A stretch of DNA of 64,000 nucleotides from Bacteroidetes bacterium GWF2_33_16 (GTDB lineage: Bacteria; Bacteroidota; Bacteroidia; Bacteroidales; UBA12077), in assembly GCA_001768565.1 (NCBI GenBank), contig MEOE01000004.1:68313-132312 (forward strand), given 5' to 3'. The position numbers and the translations under genes are program-made. Positions within the stretch are counted from its first letter, which is position 1. Each line of letters starts with the position of its first letter. Below, piece after piece: positions 1 through 8,480 of this stretch. The notes beneath the pieces were generated by a model. That model was not told the origin of the DNA and ran no database searches. It worked only from the letters and a program-made list of their open reading frames with translations.

Positions 1-1011
1 AAATCCTTTGACGGGGGCTTCAATTTTATTAAAATAATCCTTTGCCAAATTGATATTGACAGTTAAATCATATTTCCCGCTAAAAAAATAGATTGGAATA
101 TCAAGTCTTTGAACTTCTTTAGTGAAATCGCTCAATAGTATTTCTTTAATCAGATTTGTTTTTGGTCGAAAGAAGAATTTTGATTTCCAGATTTTAATTT
201 TTTCGGATAGGGTATAGGCTCTGCAAGTCCAAACAGGAATAAAAACTCCCGAGAAAATAGATTTCATATTGTGCATAGTTCCAATGCCCAATTCATGCAT
301 ATATTTATCTCTAATAACTGAATTATAAAAAAGAATAATTGATGAGTCTGATTCTAGAACATTATATTTTTTTAATTCTTCTACCTTTTTTTGATTTCCA
401 GCCAAAGTATATTGTTCTAATAAGTATTTATAATTAATTCTTTCCGATTCAGTTTGCTTTGTAATCTGCGCCATGGCAATATATGCACTATATAATTGTG
501 GTTCTCTGGATGCAGCCAAAAGAGCAATAGGAGATCCTCCAGAATGAGCTATCATATATATTCTTTCTTTTCCGAATCTTTTCCTTAAATAATTTGTTAC
601 CTCAATAGCATCTGTTACCAGCTGATTGAGATTCATGCTTTGTATAGTAACATCTCGAGAATATGAAAGTCCACCACCACGTTGTTCCCAATAGCATACT
701 GTAAAATAATCTTCAAGTCCAGGATTATATTTGTCGATCAAAAAATAATTTGGAAATACTGGTCCGCCATGTACATAAAGTAATACAGGATTGTTGATGT
801 TTTTACTTTTAATAAACATTCCCTGCCTTACGCCTCCGATTGGAATAAATAATTTTTCTGAAATACTGCCAGTCAAAATATTGCCTCTTTCATCCAAATA
901 CTTTTCTGGTTTACCGGGACTTATTATTATTAAAAGAGAGAGCACTATTATTCCCAATCCGAATAATAATGATATTGCGATTATTGCCATTTGTTTTTTA
1001 AGTTTTTTCAT
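1..1011 (-). CDS. Alpha/beta hydrolase, S33 (prolyl iminopeptidase)-like, partial
   Basis: The frame is open from an ATG at 1011 down to base 1, so the C-terminus lies outside the window (337 codons visible). An N-terminal hydrophobic segment (about residues 8-28) looks like a membrane anchor or signal. The hydrolase fold is shown by the oxyanion motif HGGP, a WEQRGGG segment typical of proline iminopeptidases, the nucleophile elbow HSGGS, and a late GKYD segment that supplies the likely catalytic Asp. The catalytic His would lie beyond the edge. Family S33 members release N-terminal residues or hydrolyse small esters, and the substrate here cannot be read. It follows the methyltransferase-like gene by 33 bp and is probably the last visible gene of that operon. 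Confidence 0.85.
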   Translation of the reverse strand, partial: MKKLKKQMAIIAISLLFGLGIIVLSLLIIISPGKPEKYLDERGNILTGSISEKLFIPIGGVRQGMFIKSKNINNPVLLYVHGGPVFPNYFLIDKYNPGLEDYFTVCYWEQRGGGLSYSRDVTIQSMNLNQLVTDAIEVTNYLRKRFGKERIYMIAHSGGSPIALLAASREPQLYSAYIAMAQITKQTESERINYKYLLEQYTLAGNQKKVEELKKYNVLESDSSIILFYNSVIRDKYMHELGIGTMHNMKSIFSGVFIPVWTCRAYTLSEKIKIWKSKFFFRPKTNLIKEILLSDFTKEVQRLDIPIYFFSGKYDLTVNINLAKDYFNKIEAPVKGF

Positions 1012-1044
1012 TATAATCTATCAAATTTAATGCTATGGACTATA

Positions 1045-1734
1045 TTAAAAAATATGTGGAATTAAAAGTTTCTTTACTTTGGTTTTATAGTCCTTATAAC
1101 CCTCCAATTCATTTTCCAACGTATTATCTTCTAGAATGGTACGTATTATTATCAAAATAATAGATAAACCAGAAGGAATTAATGCCCAAAGAGAACCCAA
1201 AACTAAGGGTGTTGCTAAAGTAAAAGCAATCCCCCCTGCATAACCTGGATGTCTTATAAATCTATAGGGACCACTTGTACAAATTTGATGACCTCTGTCG
1301 GACTGAATTCTTACTACAGTCGAAAAAAATGCATTGCTGCTTCTGGCCCAGATAAATATTAAATAACCTATTATAAATAATCCAGATGCAATTATATAAA
1401 AGTATAAAGGCAAATAAGATGAATTATGAATCCTTCCAGCATCCAGCGATGCAATTACAAGTGTAAGCAAAAACGAGATAGTTGAAAATACCCAATAAAT
1501 TTTATCCCACGATTTTGTTCCCGGTCCTGGTTTTAGCCTTTCCTTTATCAACTCTGGATTATTAGCAATAAATAGCAATGAAACCAGCATCATAATGATA
1601 TTTATCGATAAGTATAAAAAACCTTGCCAATAAGTTATTCTTCCTGATAGTAGAAAAAGAAATAATGCCATTCCTATAGTGATTATAAAACCCTTAATTA
1701 GTGCTTTTATTACTATCCTGATAGCGGTATTCAT
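1045..1734 (-). CDS. Isoprenylcysteine carboxyl methyltransferase-family membrane protein
   Basis: This 229-aa protein has about five or six hydrophobic segments. Its C-terminal half carries the ICMT/PEMT signature: a TSGPYRFIRHPGYAGG segment (about residues 155-170) followed by a Glu-rich tail (LEDNTLENEL). In this family that region binds S-adenosylmethionine at the membrane. Bacterial members methylate lipids or unknown small molecules, and the substrate cannot be inferred. It lies 26 bp downstream of the CPBP gene and 33 bp upstream of the hydrolase, so the three are probably cotranscribed. Confidence 0.82.
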   Translation of the reverse strand: MNTAIRIVIKALIKGFIITIGMALFLFLLSGRITYWQGFLYLSINIIMMLVSLLFIANNPELIKERLKPGPGTKSWDKIYWVFSTISFLLTLVIASLDAGRIHNSSYLPLYFYIIASGLFIIGYLIFIWARSSNAFFSTVVRIQSDRGHQICTSGPYRFIRHPGYAGGIAFTLATPLVLGSLWALIPSGLSIILIIIRTILEDNTLENELEGYKDYKTKVKKLLIPHIF

Positions 1735-1760
1735 AGGTAAATGAATTAGGTATTAAGTAG

Positions 1761-2768
1761 TTATTTCGGAAAATTTTTCTTCCACATTTTATCAGTAAAT
1801 ACAAATATTATTGAAAGTACAAGAAGTAGTAAAGAAGATAATACATAGCTTCTGGTCAAAAATAAACTGGTGGTATTTCTGGTTGCATGAAGAAATAAAA
1901 CTGGAATTAAGCTTTTATTCGACCTGTTATAAAGCCATGTAAAAACTATAGCAGAAGGGATATCAAATATCCTGATTAGGAAACCATATAATCCAAAAGG
2001 ATAAACGCCCATTATGTGTAATGGTAAATGCCATAAACCCCAAATTGCACCGATAATAATACTTGCATAAAGTGGGCTGTATTTATTTTGCATTTTATTT
2101 AAAGCAAAGCCTCTCCAGCCAATTTCTTCGTTAAGTGGACCTCCAAAAAATAAATACCAGATAAAAGATTCAAAAACAATAAAGAATAATGGCAAATTGG
2201 GCCAGGTGGGTTCTGGTGATACTTCCATTCTAAAAACCTGTGCTAATTGAGTAGATAGATAAATCATTAATGGCCATAAAAGGATTGAAATTATGAGAGA
2301 AAATAGCTTTATTTTTTTGTTAAAAATGAGCCCAATTAATTCCCTGACGTTGTCTTTTTTTGAGAAAATATTGCTTAATAAAATTGCACCTAATGATACT
2401 ATCACGATATCAACTATAATTAGTTGTAAGCTTATTGTGTGTTTCCAACAATAATGATCAAGTAACTCAATACCAAAAATGATACTAAACAATACAAAAA
2501 AGAGAAATACCTGCCGTGTAATAGGGAATTCGTCTGAATTATATTTGTTTGTAAAGTTTGTAATAATTAATGCAGACATGGAAGGCCCAAATGCAGCCAC
2601 CAATAGCCATCTACTTAAAATTGTCTGATTTTCAATATTAAAAAACGAAACGAGGTAATAAATAACCCAGGTTATGAAAATTGACATCAAGAAAAAGATG
2701 CTTACTTCATGTTTACTAATAAAAGATCTGCTAAGCAGAAGTTTTTCAGGATTAATATTATTGTTCAT
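1761..2768 (-). CDS. CPBP-family intramembrane glutamic endopeptidase
   Basis: This 335-aa polytopic membrane protein has the CPBP (Abi/CAAX-like) motifs. EEIGWRGFAL (about residues 213-222) gives the EExxxR motif, and a later GLWHLPLH segment supplies the second-motif His. Those Glu and His residues form the active site in the family. Bacterial CPBP proteins act in bacteriocin immunity, processing of peptides or membrane proteins, or stress signalling. The neighbouring ICMT-like gene recalls the CAAX-processing pair of eukaryotes, but no prenylated substrate is visible. It is probably the first gene of the minus-strand operon, with a palindrome at 2866-2882 upstream. Confidence 0.85.
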   Translation of the reverse strand: MNNNINPEKLLLSRSFISKHEVSIFFLMSIFITWVIYYLVSFFNIENQTILSRWLLVAAFGPSMSALIITNFTNKYNSDEFPITRQVFLFFVLFSIIFGIELLDHYCWKHTISLQLIIVDIVIVSLGAILLSNIFSKKDNVRELIGLIFNKKIKLFSLIISILLWPLMIYLSTQLAQVFRMEVSPEPTWPNLPLFFIVFESFIWYLFFGGPLNEEIGWRGFALNKMQNKYSPLYASIIIGAIWGLWHLPLHIMGVYPFGLYGFLIRIFDIPSAIVFTWLYNRSNKSLIPVLFLHATRNTTSLFLTRSYVLSSLLLLVLSIIFVFTDKMWKKNFPK

Positions 2769-2865
2769 TTTTAAAAGTATTAGTTGATTATTATAATTCG
2801 TTATGCCTTTTTAAATGCATAGACAAAGTAATAACACAACTAATAATTGACCTATTTAATCCACG

Positions 2866-2882
2866 ATTCAGTCTGACTGAAT
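2866..2882. promoter_or_regulatory. 17-bp palindrome upstream of the CPBP operon
   Basis: Two perfect 8-base arms (ATTCAGTC/GACTGAAT) flank one central base, about 100 bp upstream of the CPBP start. The position suits an operator, and the membrane AraC protein encoded next door is one candidate binder. No second copy was noticed. Confidence 0.35.
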
Positions 2883-2964
2883 TATAAAAATGTAAGTATT
2901 AAACATTAAATATAATAACTGAAATGGGAATTTCAAAATCAATCACTTAATAAGAATCAAACTA

Positions 2965-4077
2965 TTATTCAGCAATTGATCGAAACTGTGAAGGAGTAAT
3001 CCTTGTAAACTTTTTAAAAGCAGTATTAAAAGCAGAAAGTGTATTAAATCCACAGTCATAAGCTATACTAGCAACAGTATAATTGTTTTTTTCAGGATCT
3101 TTTAGCATTTTCTTTGCTTTCTCAATTCGATATGAATTAATAAAATCATTAAAATTACATCCTAATTGCTCGTTAATAATTTGTGAAACCAGATGCGTTG
3201 TTAAGGAAATTTCTTTTGCAAATTTCCCAAGTGTTATATTATGGTCAATAAATAATTCATTTTTTTGAATGTGCTCAAGAATTATTGATTTATAATTTAA
3301 AGAATCCTCTTTTGAAATGCCGGAATTTCGGTAACGAACATAAAAATTACTTATGAAAGTAATTTTCTGGTCATGTAATTCATAAAAAAGTATCAAGTAG
3401 ATTAGAAATGAATAATAGATTGCTTCTAAAACCCGTGTTGGAAGATAAATTTTAAAATAGGTTTGGAAGCAATATATTAAGTATATAATCCAAATGATTG
3501 AAATAAATAATGCAATATTTCTTATATAATATGGATTCAAATTTTCCTTTGGAAAGCTGTCTGATTTATATTTTAAGATTAATTCTTTTATATATTCAAA
3601 TGAAAATTTTAAATAAACAAAAAGATGAATAAGAAAAATACTAATTTGTATACAGTAAATTATATAATATTTTTTATTATCGGGTATTAGAGGAAAATTA
3701 TGTTTGTTAAGTAAATCAAAAAATAAAAAAAATACAAAGGGTAAGAAATGATACAAATGGGTAATCTTAAACTTAAAATCCTTAATTGAAATTGATTTTA
3801 AATAAATAAACAATAACGGTCCAATTAATAGAAATGTGGGTGTGAAAAAGAAGAAAGACTTTAGATTAATACCAATATTAAAATCATCCTGCAAATCATG
3901 TAATAGCATTTGTAGGATTCTATAGACTGTTATAACTAGAAAGACTGAAAGTGTTATACTTGCTACATTATTTTTGTTTTTCTTAATAATTAAATACCCA
4001 ATAAAAAATAATGCATTAATTGCTGCAAGGCTACAAAATCCTATAAATATTAACTCGCCAACTTCCATATAAACCAA
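2965..4077 (-). CDS. AraC-family regulator with N-terminal membrane domain
   Basis: The 370-aa protein begins with about seven hydrophobic helices (residues 8-235) and ends with an AraC/XylS DNA-binding domain (about 270-368). The second HTH is clear in VASIAYDCGFNTLSAFNTAFKKFTRITPSQFR. This architecture (7TM plus HTH_18) is common in Bacteroidota and is thought to sense a signal at the inner membrane. The gene points toward the CPBP operon and away from the sigma-54 promoter at 4557. A TAAATTTG -7-like element on the minus strand at 4243-4250 could serve it with a leader of about 160 nt. The ligand is unknown. Confidence 0.85.
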   Translation of the reverse strand: MVYMEVGELIFIGFCSLAAINALFFIGYLIIKKNKNNVASITLSVFLVITVYRILQMLLHDLQDDFNIGINLKSFFFFTPTFLLIGPLLFIYLKSISIKDFKFKITHLYHFLPFVFFLFFDLLNKHNFPLIPDNKKYYIIYCIQISIFLIHLFVYLKFSFEYIKELILKYKSDSFPKENLNPYYIRNIALFISIIWIIYLIYCFQTYFKIYLPTRVLEAIYYSFLIYLILFYELHDQKITFISNFYVRYRNSGISKEDSLNYKSIILEHIQKNELFIDHNITLGKFAKEISLTTHLVSQIINEQLGCNFNDFINSYRIEKAKKMLKDPEKNNYTVASIAYDCGFNTLSAFNTAFKKFTRITPSQFRSIAE

Positions 4078-4218
4078 ATTGTTAATACAAAATTATTGAA
4101 AAAATGCTTTAATATTTATTTTTTTTAAATAATATAATCGTTAAAAATTGGGATTTGATATTCTACTTAATTTTCAATCAATTATAATGAGATCAAAAAG
4201 TTGACTCGGTATTGATTA

Positions 4219-4316
4219 TTTACAACTATTTTACACTATTTTCAAATTTACATTTACGTAATAATCAGTAATACAATTGTATAGAATAAATAATTGCTTT
4301 CTGCATCGGCAAATAA
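4219..4316. repeat. Intergenic element, copy 1 (second copy 21363-21462)
   Basis: The 19-mer TTTACAACTATTTTACACT at 4219-4237 occurs exactly again at 21363-21381. About 51 bp further on, both copies have a similar block (AATAA, then CTTTC, then ATC-purine-GCAAAT). The conserved spacing suggests one functional element used twice rather than chance AT-rich similarity. Function unknown. Confidence 0.5.
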
Positions 4317-4442
4317 ACGTAAGTAACATAATATCAATATAATATGAAGTTTAGTTTTAGTTAGATTACATATTTACAGTAAAGTCTTTCAAATTCTAAA
4401 AAGTGAACGAATTCAAAGAAATTTACAAATGCTAAGCTAAGT

Positions 4443-4457
4443 GTGTAAATATTACAC
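4443..4457. promoter_or_regulatory. Palindromic UAS candidate for the NtrC-type regulator, copy 1
   Basis: GTGTAAATATTACAC is a 15-bp palindrome (arms GTGTAA/TTACAC) located 99 bp upstream of the -24 element at 4557. The identical 15-mer lies at 18508-18522. An 80-150 bp distance is usual for enhancer sites of sigma-54 activators. Confidence 0.65.
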
Positions 4458-4556
4458 GGCAACTGTACGGTTACTGTACAGTATTTAAACGATTATTTTC
4501 TGGTTTTTTAATGAATAAAAATCACATATCTCATAGAATGAGTAAATTATAGTGTA

Positions 4557-4572
4557 TGGCATAATGCTTGCA
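4557..4572 (+). promoter_or_regulatory. Sigma-54 (-24/-12) promoter
   Basis: TGGCAT-N5-TTGCA matches the sigma-54 consensus TGGCAC-N5-TTGCW, with the invariant GG and GC separated by 10 bp. Transcription would start near 4584, which leaves a leader of about 55 nt before the ATG at 4640. A possible TTG start at 4568 overlaps the -12 element and can therefore be discarded. Confidence 0.75.
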
Positions 4573-4639
4573 ACTGTATATTGCAATTAATAAAAAAATC
4601 AAAAGACAATTTAGTATAAACCTATCTAAAGTATGCAAA

Positions 4640-5467
4640 ATGAAACGAAAAATACTTATTTCACTTCTATTAATAGCAAACCTTATTTATTCATCATGTT
4701 TAGGCCAGCAAGAAATTGATGTAACCTATATTGCAAATTCAGGTTTTCTAATTGAAAGTGGTAGTAAAAAAATAGTTATAGATGCTTTGTTTAAGCATGG
4801 TTGGAATAATTATTTAATTCCTACAGATACTATTGTTTCTGATATAATAAATCAACGAGATCCCTTTAATAATTCAACCCTGATGTTAATTACGCATAAT
4901 CACGGCGATCATTTTGATCCTGCAATGGTTGTAGCATATCTTCTTCATAATTCTGAAAACATCCTTATAGCACCACCACTTATTACTAATACTATTTTAA
5001 AGCATCCCGATTATAAAAAGTTTGAGAATCAAATAGTGCATTTAGATAAGATTAATCAAGAAAAAAATGACACTACAATTCAAGGAATAAGAGTACAATC
5101 ATTTTTTATACAACATGATTCGCGCCCAGAAATCGAAAACGTTGGTTATCTAATCGAAATTGATAATCTAAAAGTATTTCATACCGGTGATTACAATGGC
5201 TCTGAAACGGTTGAATTTGAAAATCTACACCTACAAAATGAGAATATTGATTTGGCATTCCTAAATTTCTATGGATTTTGGAATACAATAGAAGAACGAG
5301 AATTTACTGAAAAATATATTAACCCAAAGCAAATAGCATTAATGCATATTCCTCCAGCAGAAATTGAGACAGTAAAAGATTCTGTTAACCTGATTGATGA
5401 TTTTATAGATATTGCTGTGTTTGATAGCAGTATGACAAGAAAAGCGTTTGTTTTTAATACTAAGTGA
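4640..5467 (+). CDS. MBL-fold metallo-hydrolase, secreted
   Basis: The 275-aa protein starts with a signal-peptide-like segment ending near SSCLGQ. The metallo-beta-lactamase-fold signature HNHGDH is at residues 86-91. A downstream FIQHDSRP segment and FHTGD supply further metal ligands. The order resembles the UlaG-like/Zn-dependent hydrolase branch rather than true beta-lactamases. The ATG at 4640 is chosen over an upstream TTG because the sigma-54 promoter overlaps the latter and because it leaves a clean signal peptide. It is the first gene of the run to 15781 and is followed 39 bp later by the LamG lipoprotein. Substrate unknown. Confidence 0.82.
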   Translation: MKRKILISLLLIANLIYSSCLGQQEIDVTYIANSGFLIESGSKKIVIDALFKHGWNNYLIPTDTIVSDIINQRDPFNNSTLMLITHNHGDHFDPAMVVAYLLHNSENILIAPPLITNTILKHPDYKKFENQIVHLDKINQEKNDTTIQGIRVQSFFIQHDSRPEIENVGYLIEIDNLKVFHTGDYNGSETVEFENLHLQNENIDLAFLNFYGFWNTIEEREFTEKYINPKQIALMHIPPAEIETVKDSVNLIDDFIDIAVFDSSMTRKAFVFNTK

Positions 5468-5506
5468 ATTATCTAAATTATTTAATTAATACTAAAAATT
5501 AACTAT

Positions 5507-6226
5507 ATGAAAAGAATACTATTTGGGTTACTAATTGCGCTTATTTTAGGTAATTATTCTTGTAATAAAGATGAGAATGAAGATAATATAACAGAGAATG
5601 ATTTAGTGTCATATTATCCACTTAATGGAAATGCAAATGACGAAAGTGGTAATGATTATCATGGTGTAATATATGGTGCATCACCAACTTTTAATAGATT
5701 CAATAATGCGAATAGTGCATTCATGTTTGATGGAGTTGATGATTATATTTTTGTAGAAGACTATGGTAATATTGTACCTATCCATGAGATTTCAGTCTCT
5801 ATGTGGTTAAAACCAAACGATACTAAAGCTCAATTTCAACTTATGCTCTGTCCAGATGTTGATCGATTTGCAGTTTCGGCTTTTTACTATCACGATGGTG
5901 TAAATACCACATTTTGGGATTATGGATGGCTAAGAACAGGTGGCGATTCTCCAGGAAGATTATATTATCGTCCGGAACCTATCGATACATTATGGCACCA
6001 TTATGTATTTATTTCAAGTATAGAACAAAATTTTATGAAAATATACAAAGATGGAAACTTAATAAACTCAAAAGAATATCCTCTCGAATTACAAAGTACA
6101 TACGAAAGAGATTTAAAAATCGGAAGTGGAGATTCTCATAGTTATTATTCAGGATTAATAGATGAAATAAGAATATACAATAAAGTACTCACTGACAATG
6201 AAATAAGTGAATTATATTTTGAATAA
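5507..6226 (+). CDS. LamG-domain surface lipoprotein
   Basis: This 239-aa protein has a lipoprotein signal ending at NYSC, followed by an acidic stretch (NKDENEDN) resembling the Bacteroidota lipoprotein export signal, so surface display is likely. The rest is a concanavalin-like LamG domain. It opens with YPLNGNANDESGNDYHG, includes FDGVDDYIFV, and closes with GLIDEIRIYNKVLTDNEI, the usual ending of LamG/Laminin_G_3 domains. Such domains bind glycans or proteins. It lies in the sigma-54 gene run, with 36 bp to the next gene. Confidence 0.85.
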   Translation: MKRILFGLLIALILGNYSCNKDENEDNITENDLVSYYPLNGNANDESGNDYHGVIYGASPTFNRFNNANSAFMFDGVDDYIFVEDYGNIVPIHEISVSMWLKPNDTKAQFQLMLCPDVDRFAVSAFYYHDGVNTTFWDYGWLRTGGDSPGRLYYRPEPIDTLWHHYVFISSIEQNFMKIYKDGNLINSKEYPLELQSTYERDLKIGSGDSHSYYSGLIDEIRIYNKVLTDNEISELYFE

Positions 6227-6262
6227 AGACAATTAAAATTTAACCTAAAAAATCAACTCAGA

Positions 6263-6766
6263 ATGAAAAAAATAATATTATTAGCGATTGTAACAATAGT
6301 CTTAACATTTAACTCTTTTGCACAAATAAGTGCTGGTGGTGGCATTTCTTATGGTACAGAAATAGAAACCATAGGTATTAATTTAAGAGGTCAATATAGT
6401 ATTACAGAAACTATTGATATAGTAGGAGGTTTCACCTTCTTTTTCCCAAAGAAATCATCACAGGAAATACCCTTTTGGGGAACCATTGAAACCAAGTCAT
6501 CATTATGGACATTCGATATTGATGGTCACTATAATTTTACTATAAACGATAAATTCGGTTTTTACCCGCTGGCAGGATTAAATATTTCCGGAGCTTCAGT
6601 TGATATAGATGGCAATAAAACAAGTGATACAGAGGCAGGCCTGAATATTGGTGCTGGAGCAACATATAGTATTAATGATAAACTGGCAGCCTTTACTGAA
6701 ATAAAATATACCATAGGCAATATGGATCAGGCTGTAATAGGTATTGGTGTTTTATATAGATTTTAA
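6263..6766 (+). CDS. Outer-membrane beta-barrel protein (OmpA/OmpX-like)
   Basis: The 167-aa protein has a cleavable signal peptide (cleavage after NSFAQ). It is composed of alternating amphipathic strands rich in Gly and aromatic residues and ends in the terminal aromatic YRF typical of outer-membrane barrels. The size fits an eight-stranded barrel. Specific function unknown. It is colinear with the sigma-54 run. Confidence 0.72.
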   Translation: MKKIILLAIVTIVLTFNSFAQISAGGGISYGTEIETIGINLRGQYSITETIDIVGGFTFFFPKKSSQEIPFWGTIETKSSLWTFDIDGHYNFTINDKFGFYPLAGLNISGASVDIDGNKTSDTEAGLNIGAGATYSINDKLAAFTEIKYTIGNMDQAVIGIGVLYRF

Positions 6767-6855
6767 ATAGTCATTTCGATTAATAGCACTTCTATTATGC
6801 AGTGACCATAAAATACCTATCAGATATAAAAAGTAATTAATTAATACAAAAGGAA

Positions 6856-7203
6856 ATGAATAAATTCGAAGAAATAGATCGCAAAAGAAAAGAATCAAAT
6901 GCAAGATTCGAAAAATTAAATTCAAAGGTTTATAGTCTTTTTCTGGAAATGGGAGATGCAACCTTTTGTGATGGTGCTTTACCAAAGAAAACAAAGGAAT
7001 TAATAGCAATTGCAATTGGTGCAGTTACAAATTGTGAATCATGTATGCAATGGCATATTGAGCAAGCATATAAAGATGGAGCTACAATTCATGAAGTATT
7101 GGAAGCACTTGAAGTTGCTATTGACATGGGTGTTGGTCCGGTTACAGTAAATGCCCGATTTGCGCTTGATGTTATGGAAAATACTTTTGGGAAAATTAAA
7201 TAA
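6856..7203 (+). CDS. Carboxymuconolactone decarboxylase/AhpD-like protein
   Basis: This 115-aa cytoplasmic protein has the AhpD-type motif CESCMQWH (C60-x2-C63-x3-H67) in the middle of an all-helical CMD fold. Proteins with this redox CxxC and His act as alkylhydroperoxidases or thiol-dependent reductants. The missing proton-relay Glu pattern means peroxidase activity is only an inference. It lies 89 bp after the barrel gene and 55 bp before the serine hydrolase. Confidence 0.82.
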   Translation: MNKFEEIDRKRKESNARFEKLNSKVYSLFLEMGDATFCDGALPKKTKELIAIAIGAVTNCESCMQWHIEQAYKDGATIHEVLEALEVAIDMGVGPVTVNARFALDVMENTFGKIK

Positions 7204-7258
7204 AAACAACAATTTTATAATAAGAGAATAGGATGTTTAATAAATTAGGTAATTAAAT

Positions 7259-8422
7259 ATGAAAAGGACTAAAATCTGTTTGTTGAGCGTACTTTTTCTT
7301 GTATTCCTTACAAGTTGTTTGACGGCTGAAACAAAAGATAGTCCGTCTGAAAATCAAGCTGTCTATTCGCAAACAAAGCTGGATTCAAATAAATCTGATT
7401 CCATTCAGCACATCCTTACTAAATTAGTAAATGATGGGAAAGCGCCTGGAATGATTGCTGCAATAATCTCAGGCGAAGGTGTAATTGCCATCGCTTCTGC
7501 AGGAGAGCGAAAAGCGGGTTCTAGTATTGTGTTTACCAATAATGATGTGGTGCATCTGGGTTCCTGCACCAAAGCTATGACAAGCACTATGATTGCTACT
7601 CTTGTAGCAGAAGGGAAGCTTAGTTGGGACACAAAACTGATAGAAGCTATTCCGGAACTAAAAAATAAGATTCATACAGATTATCATAACATCACAGTAT
7701 GGCAATTACTTACCCATCGTGCTGGGATTCCCAAAAATGCAAGAGATGAAGGTGCATTTGAGTTAAAAGAAATTAGAAAAAGGCGACTAGCAATTTTAGA
7801 AGATAATTTTCAGTCACCTGCAACTTATAAAATGGATCAATTTCATTATTCAAATTTCGGATATATGGTTGCCGCTTGTATGGCAGAACAAATTACGGGT
7901 TTAAGCTGGGAAGTTTTAATGAAACAACGTTTGTTTGATCCTTTAGGAATGTCATCGGCAGGATTTGGGAATCCCAACAAAAATAAATCAATAGATCAAC
8001 CTTGGGGTCATAATAAATATGCTTGGAAATGGTGGCCAAGCGAAGCTTATTATGATGAAGCAATTAATCCTGCAGGCAGGGTATATTGTACCATAGCTGA
8101 CTGGGGTAAATTTATATCTCTTTGGTTAACAAAAGAAAACACTATTCTGGAACATAAGTATTTAGATAAATTAATAGAACCTGTTAGTGGTCATTTTTAT
8201 GCCGCAGGTTGGGGTGTTACAGATTATGATTGGGCAAAAGGAATTACCTTTAACCATAATGGAAGCAATGAAATCTGGTATGCTACAGTTATAGTCGCTC
8301 CAAAATTAGATAGAGCTTTTGTGGTTGCTACAAATTCATGTGATTTCGGTTCTACACCTAATGATTGCTTAGAAATAATGAATAAGATGATTAAGATGGA
8401 ATTGGATTTAGATAATGAATGA
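7259..8422 (+). CDS. Beta-lactamase-family (class C/S12) serine hydrolase lipoprotein
   Basis: The 387-aa protein starts with a lipobox (FLTSC20). The S12/class C motifs are present: SCTK at 102-105 gives SxxK and YSN at 197-199 gives YxN, while the third KTG-like motif is replaced by HNG near 333. This is common in esterase and D-aminopeptidase-like members (EstB, Pab87, LACTB types), so peptidase or esterase activity is likelier than antibiotic resistance. It is colinear with the S41 peptidase that follows 58 bp later. Confidence 0.85.
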   Translation: MKRTKICLLSVLFLVFLTSCLTAETKDSPSENQAVYSQTKLDSNKSDSIQHILTKLVNDGKAPGMIAAIISGEGVIAIASAGERKAGSSIVFTNNDVVHLGSCTKAMTSTMIATLVAEGKLSWDTKLIEAIPELKNKIHTDYHNITVWQLLTHRAGIPKNARDEGAFELKEIRKRRLAILEDNFQSPATYKMDQFHYSNFGYMVAACMAEQITGLSWEVLMKQRLFDPLGMSSAGFGNPNKNKSIDQPWGHNKYAWKWWPSEAYYDEAINPAGRVYCTIADWGKFISLWLTKENTILEHKYLDKLIEPVSGHFYAAGWGVTDYDWAKGITFNHNGSNEIWYATVIVAPKLDRAFVVATNSCDFGSTPNDCLEIMNKMIKMELDLDNE

Positions 8423-8480
8423 GGAAGCAAGGGATTATATAGATGCAAACAAAAATAAAATTTAATAAAAAACAAAAATC

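Larger units (their letters stand above)
4078..4639. other. Divergent intergenic region with regulatory sites
   Basis: No gene is visible in these 562 bases. They hold the block shared with the 21.4-kb intergenic region (4219-4316), the palindrome at 4443-4457, an ACTGTAC direct repeat near 4472-4490 and the sigma-54 promoter at 4557-4572. Confidence 0.7.

Noticed and set aside
4568..4639. TTG start giving a longer metallo-hydrolase.
   Set aside because: It lies on the -12 element of the sigma-54 promoter and precedes the transcript start.
7259..8422. Reading the S12-family protein as an antibiotic-resistance beta-lactamase.
   Set aside because: The KTG motif is replaced by HNG, and the protein is a lipoprotein in a hydrolase run, so esterase or peptidase activity is likelier.
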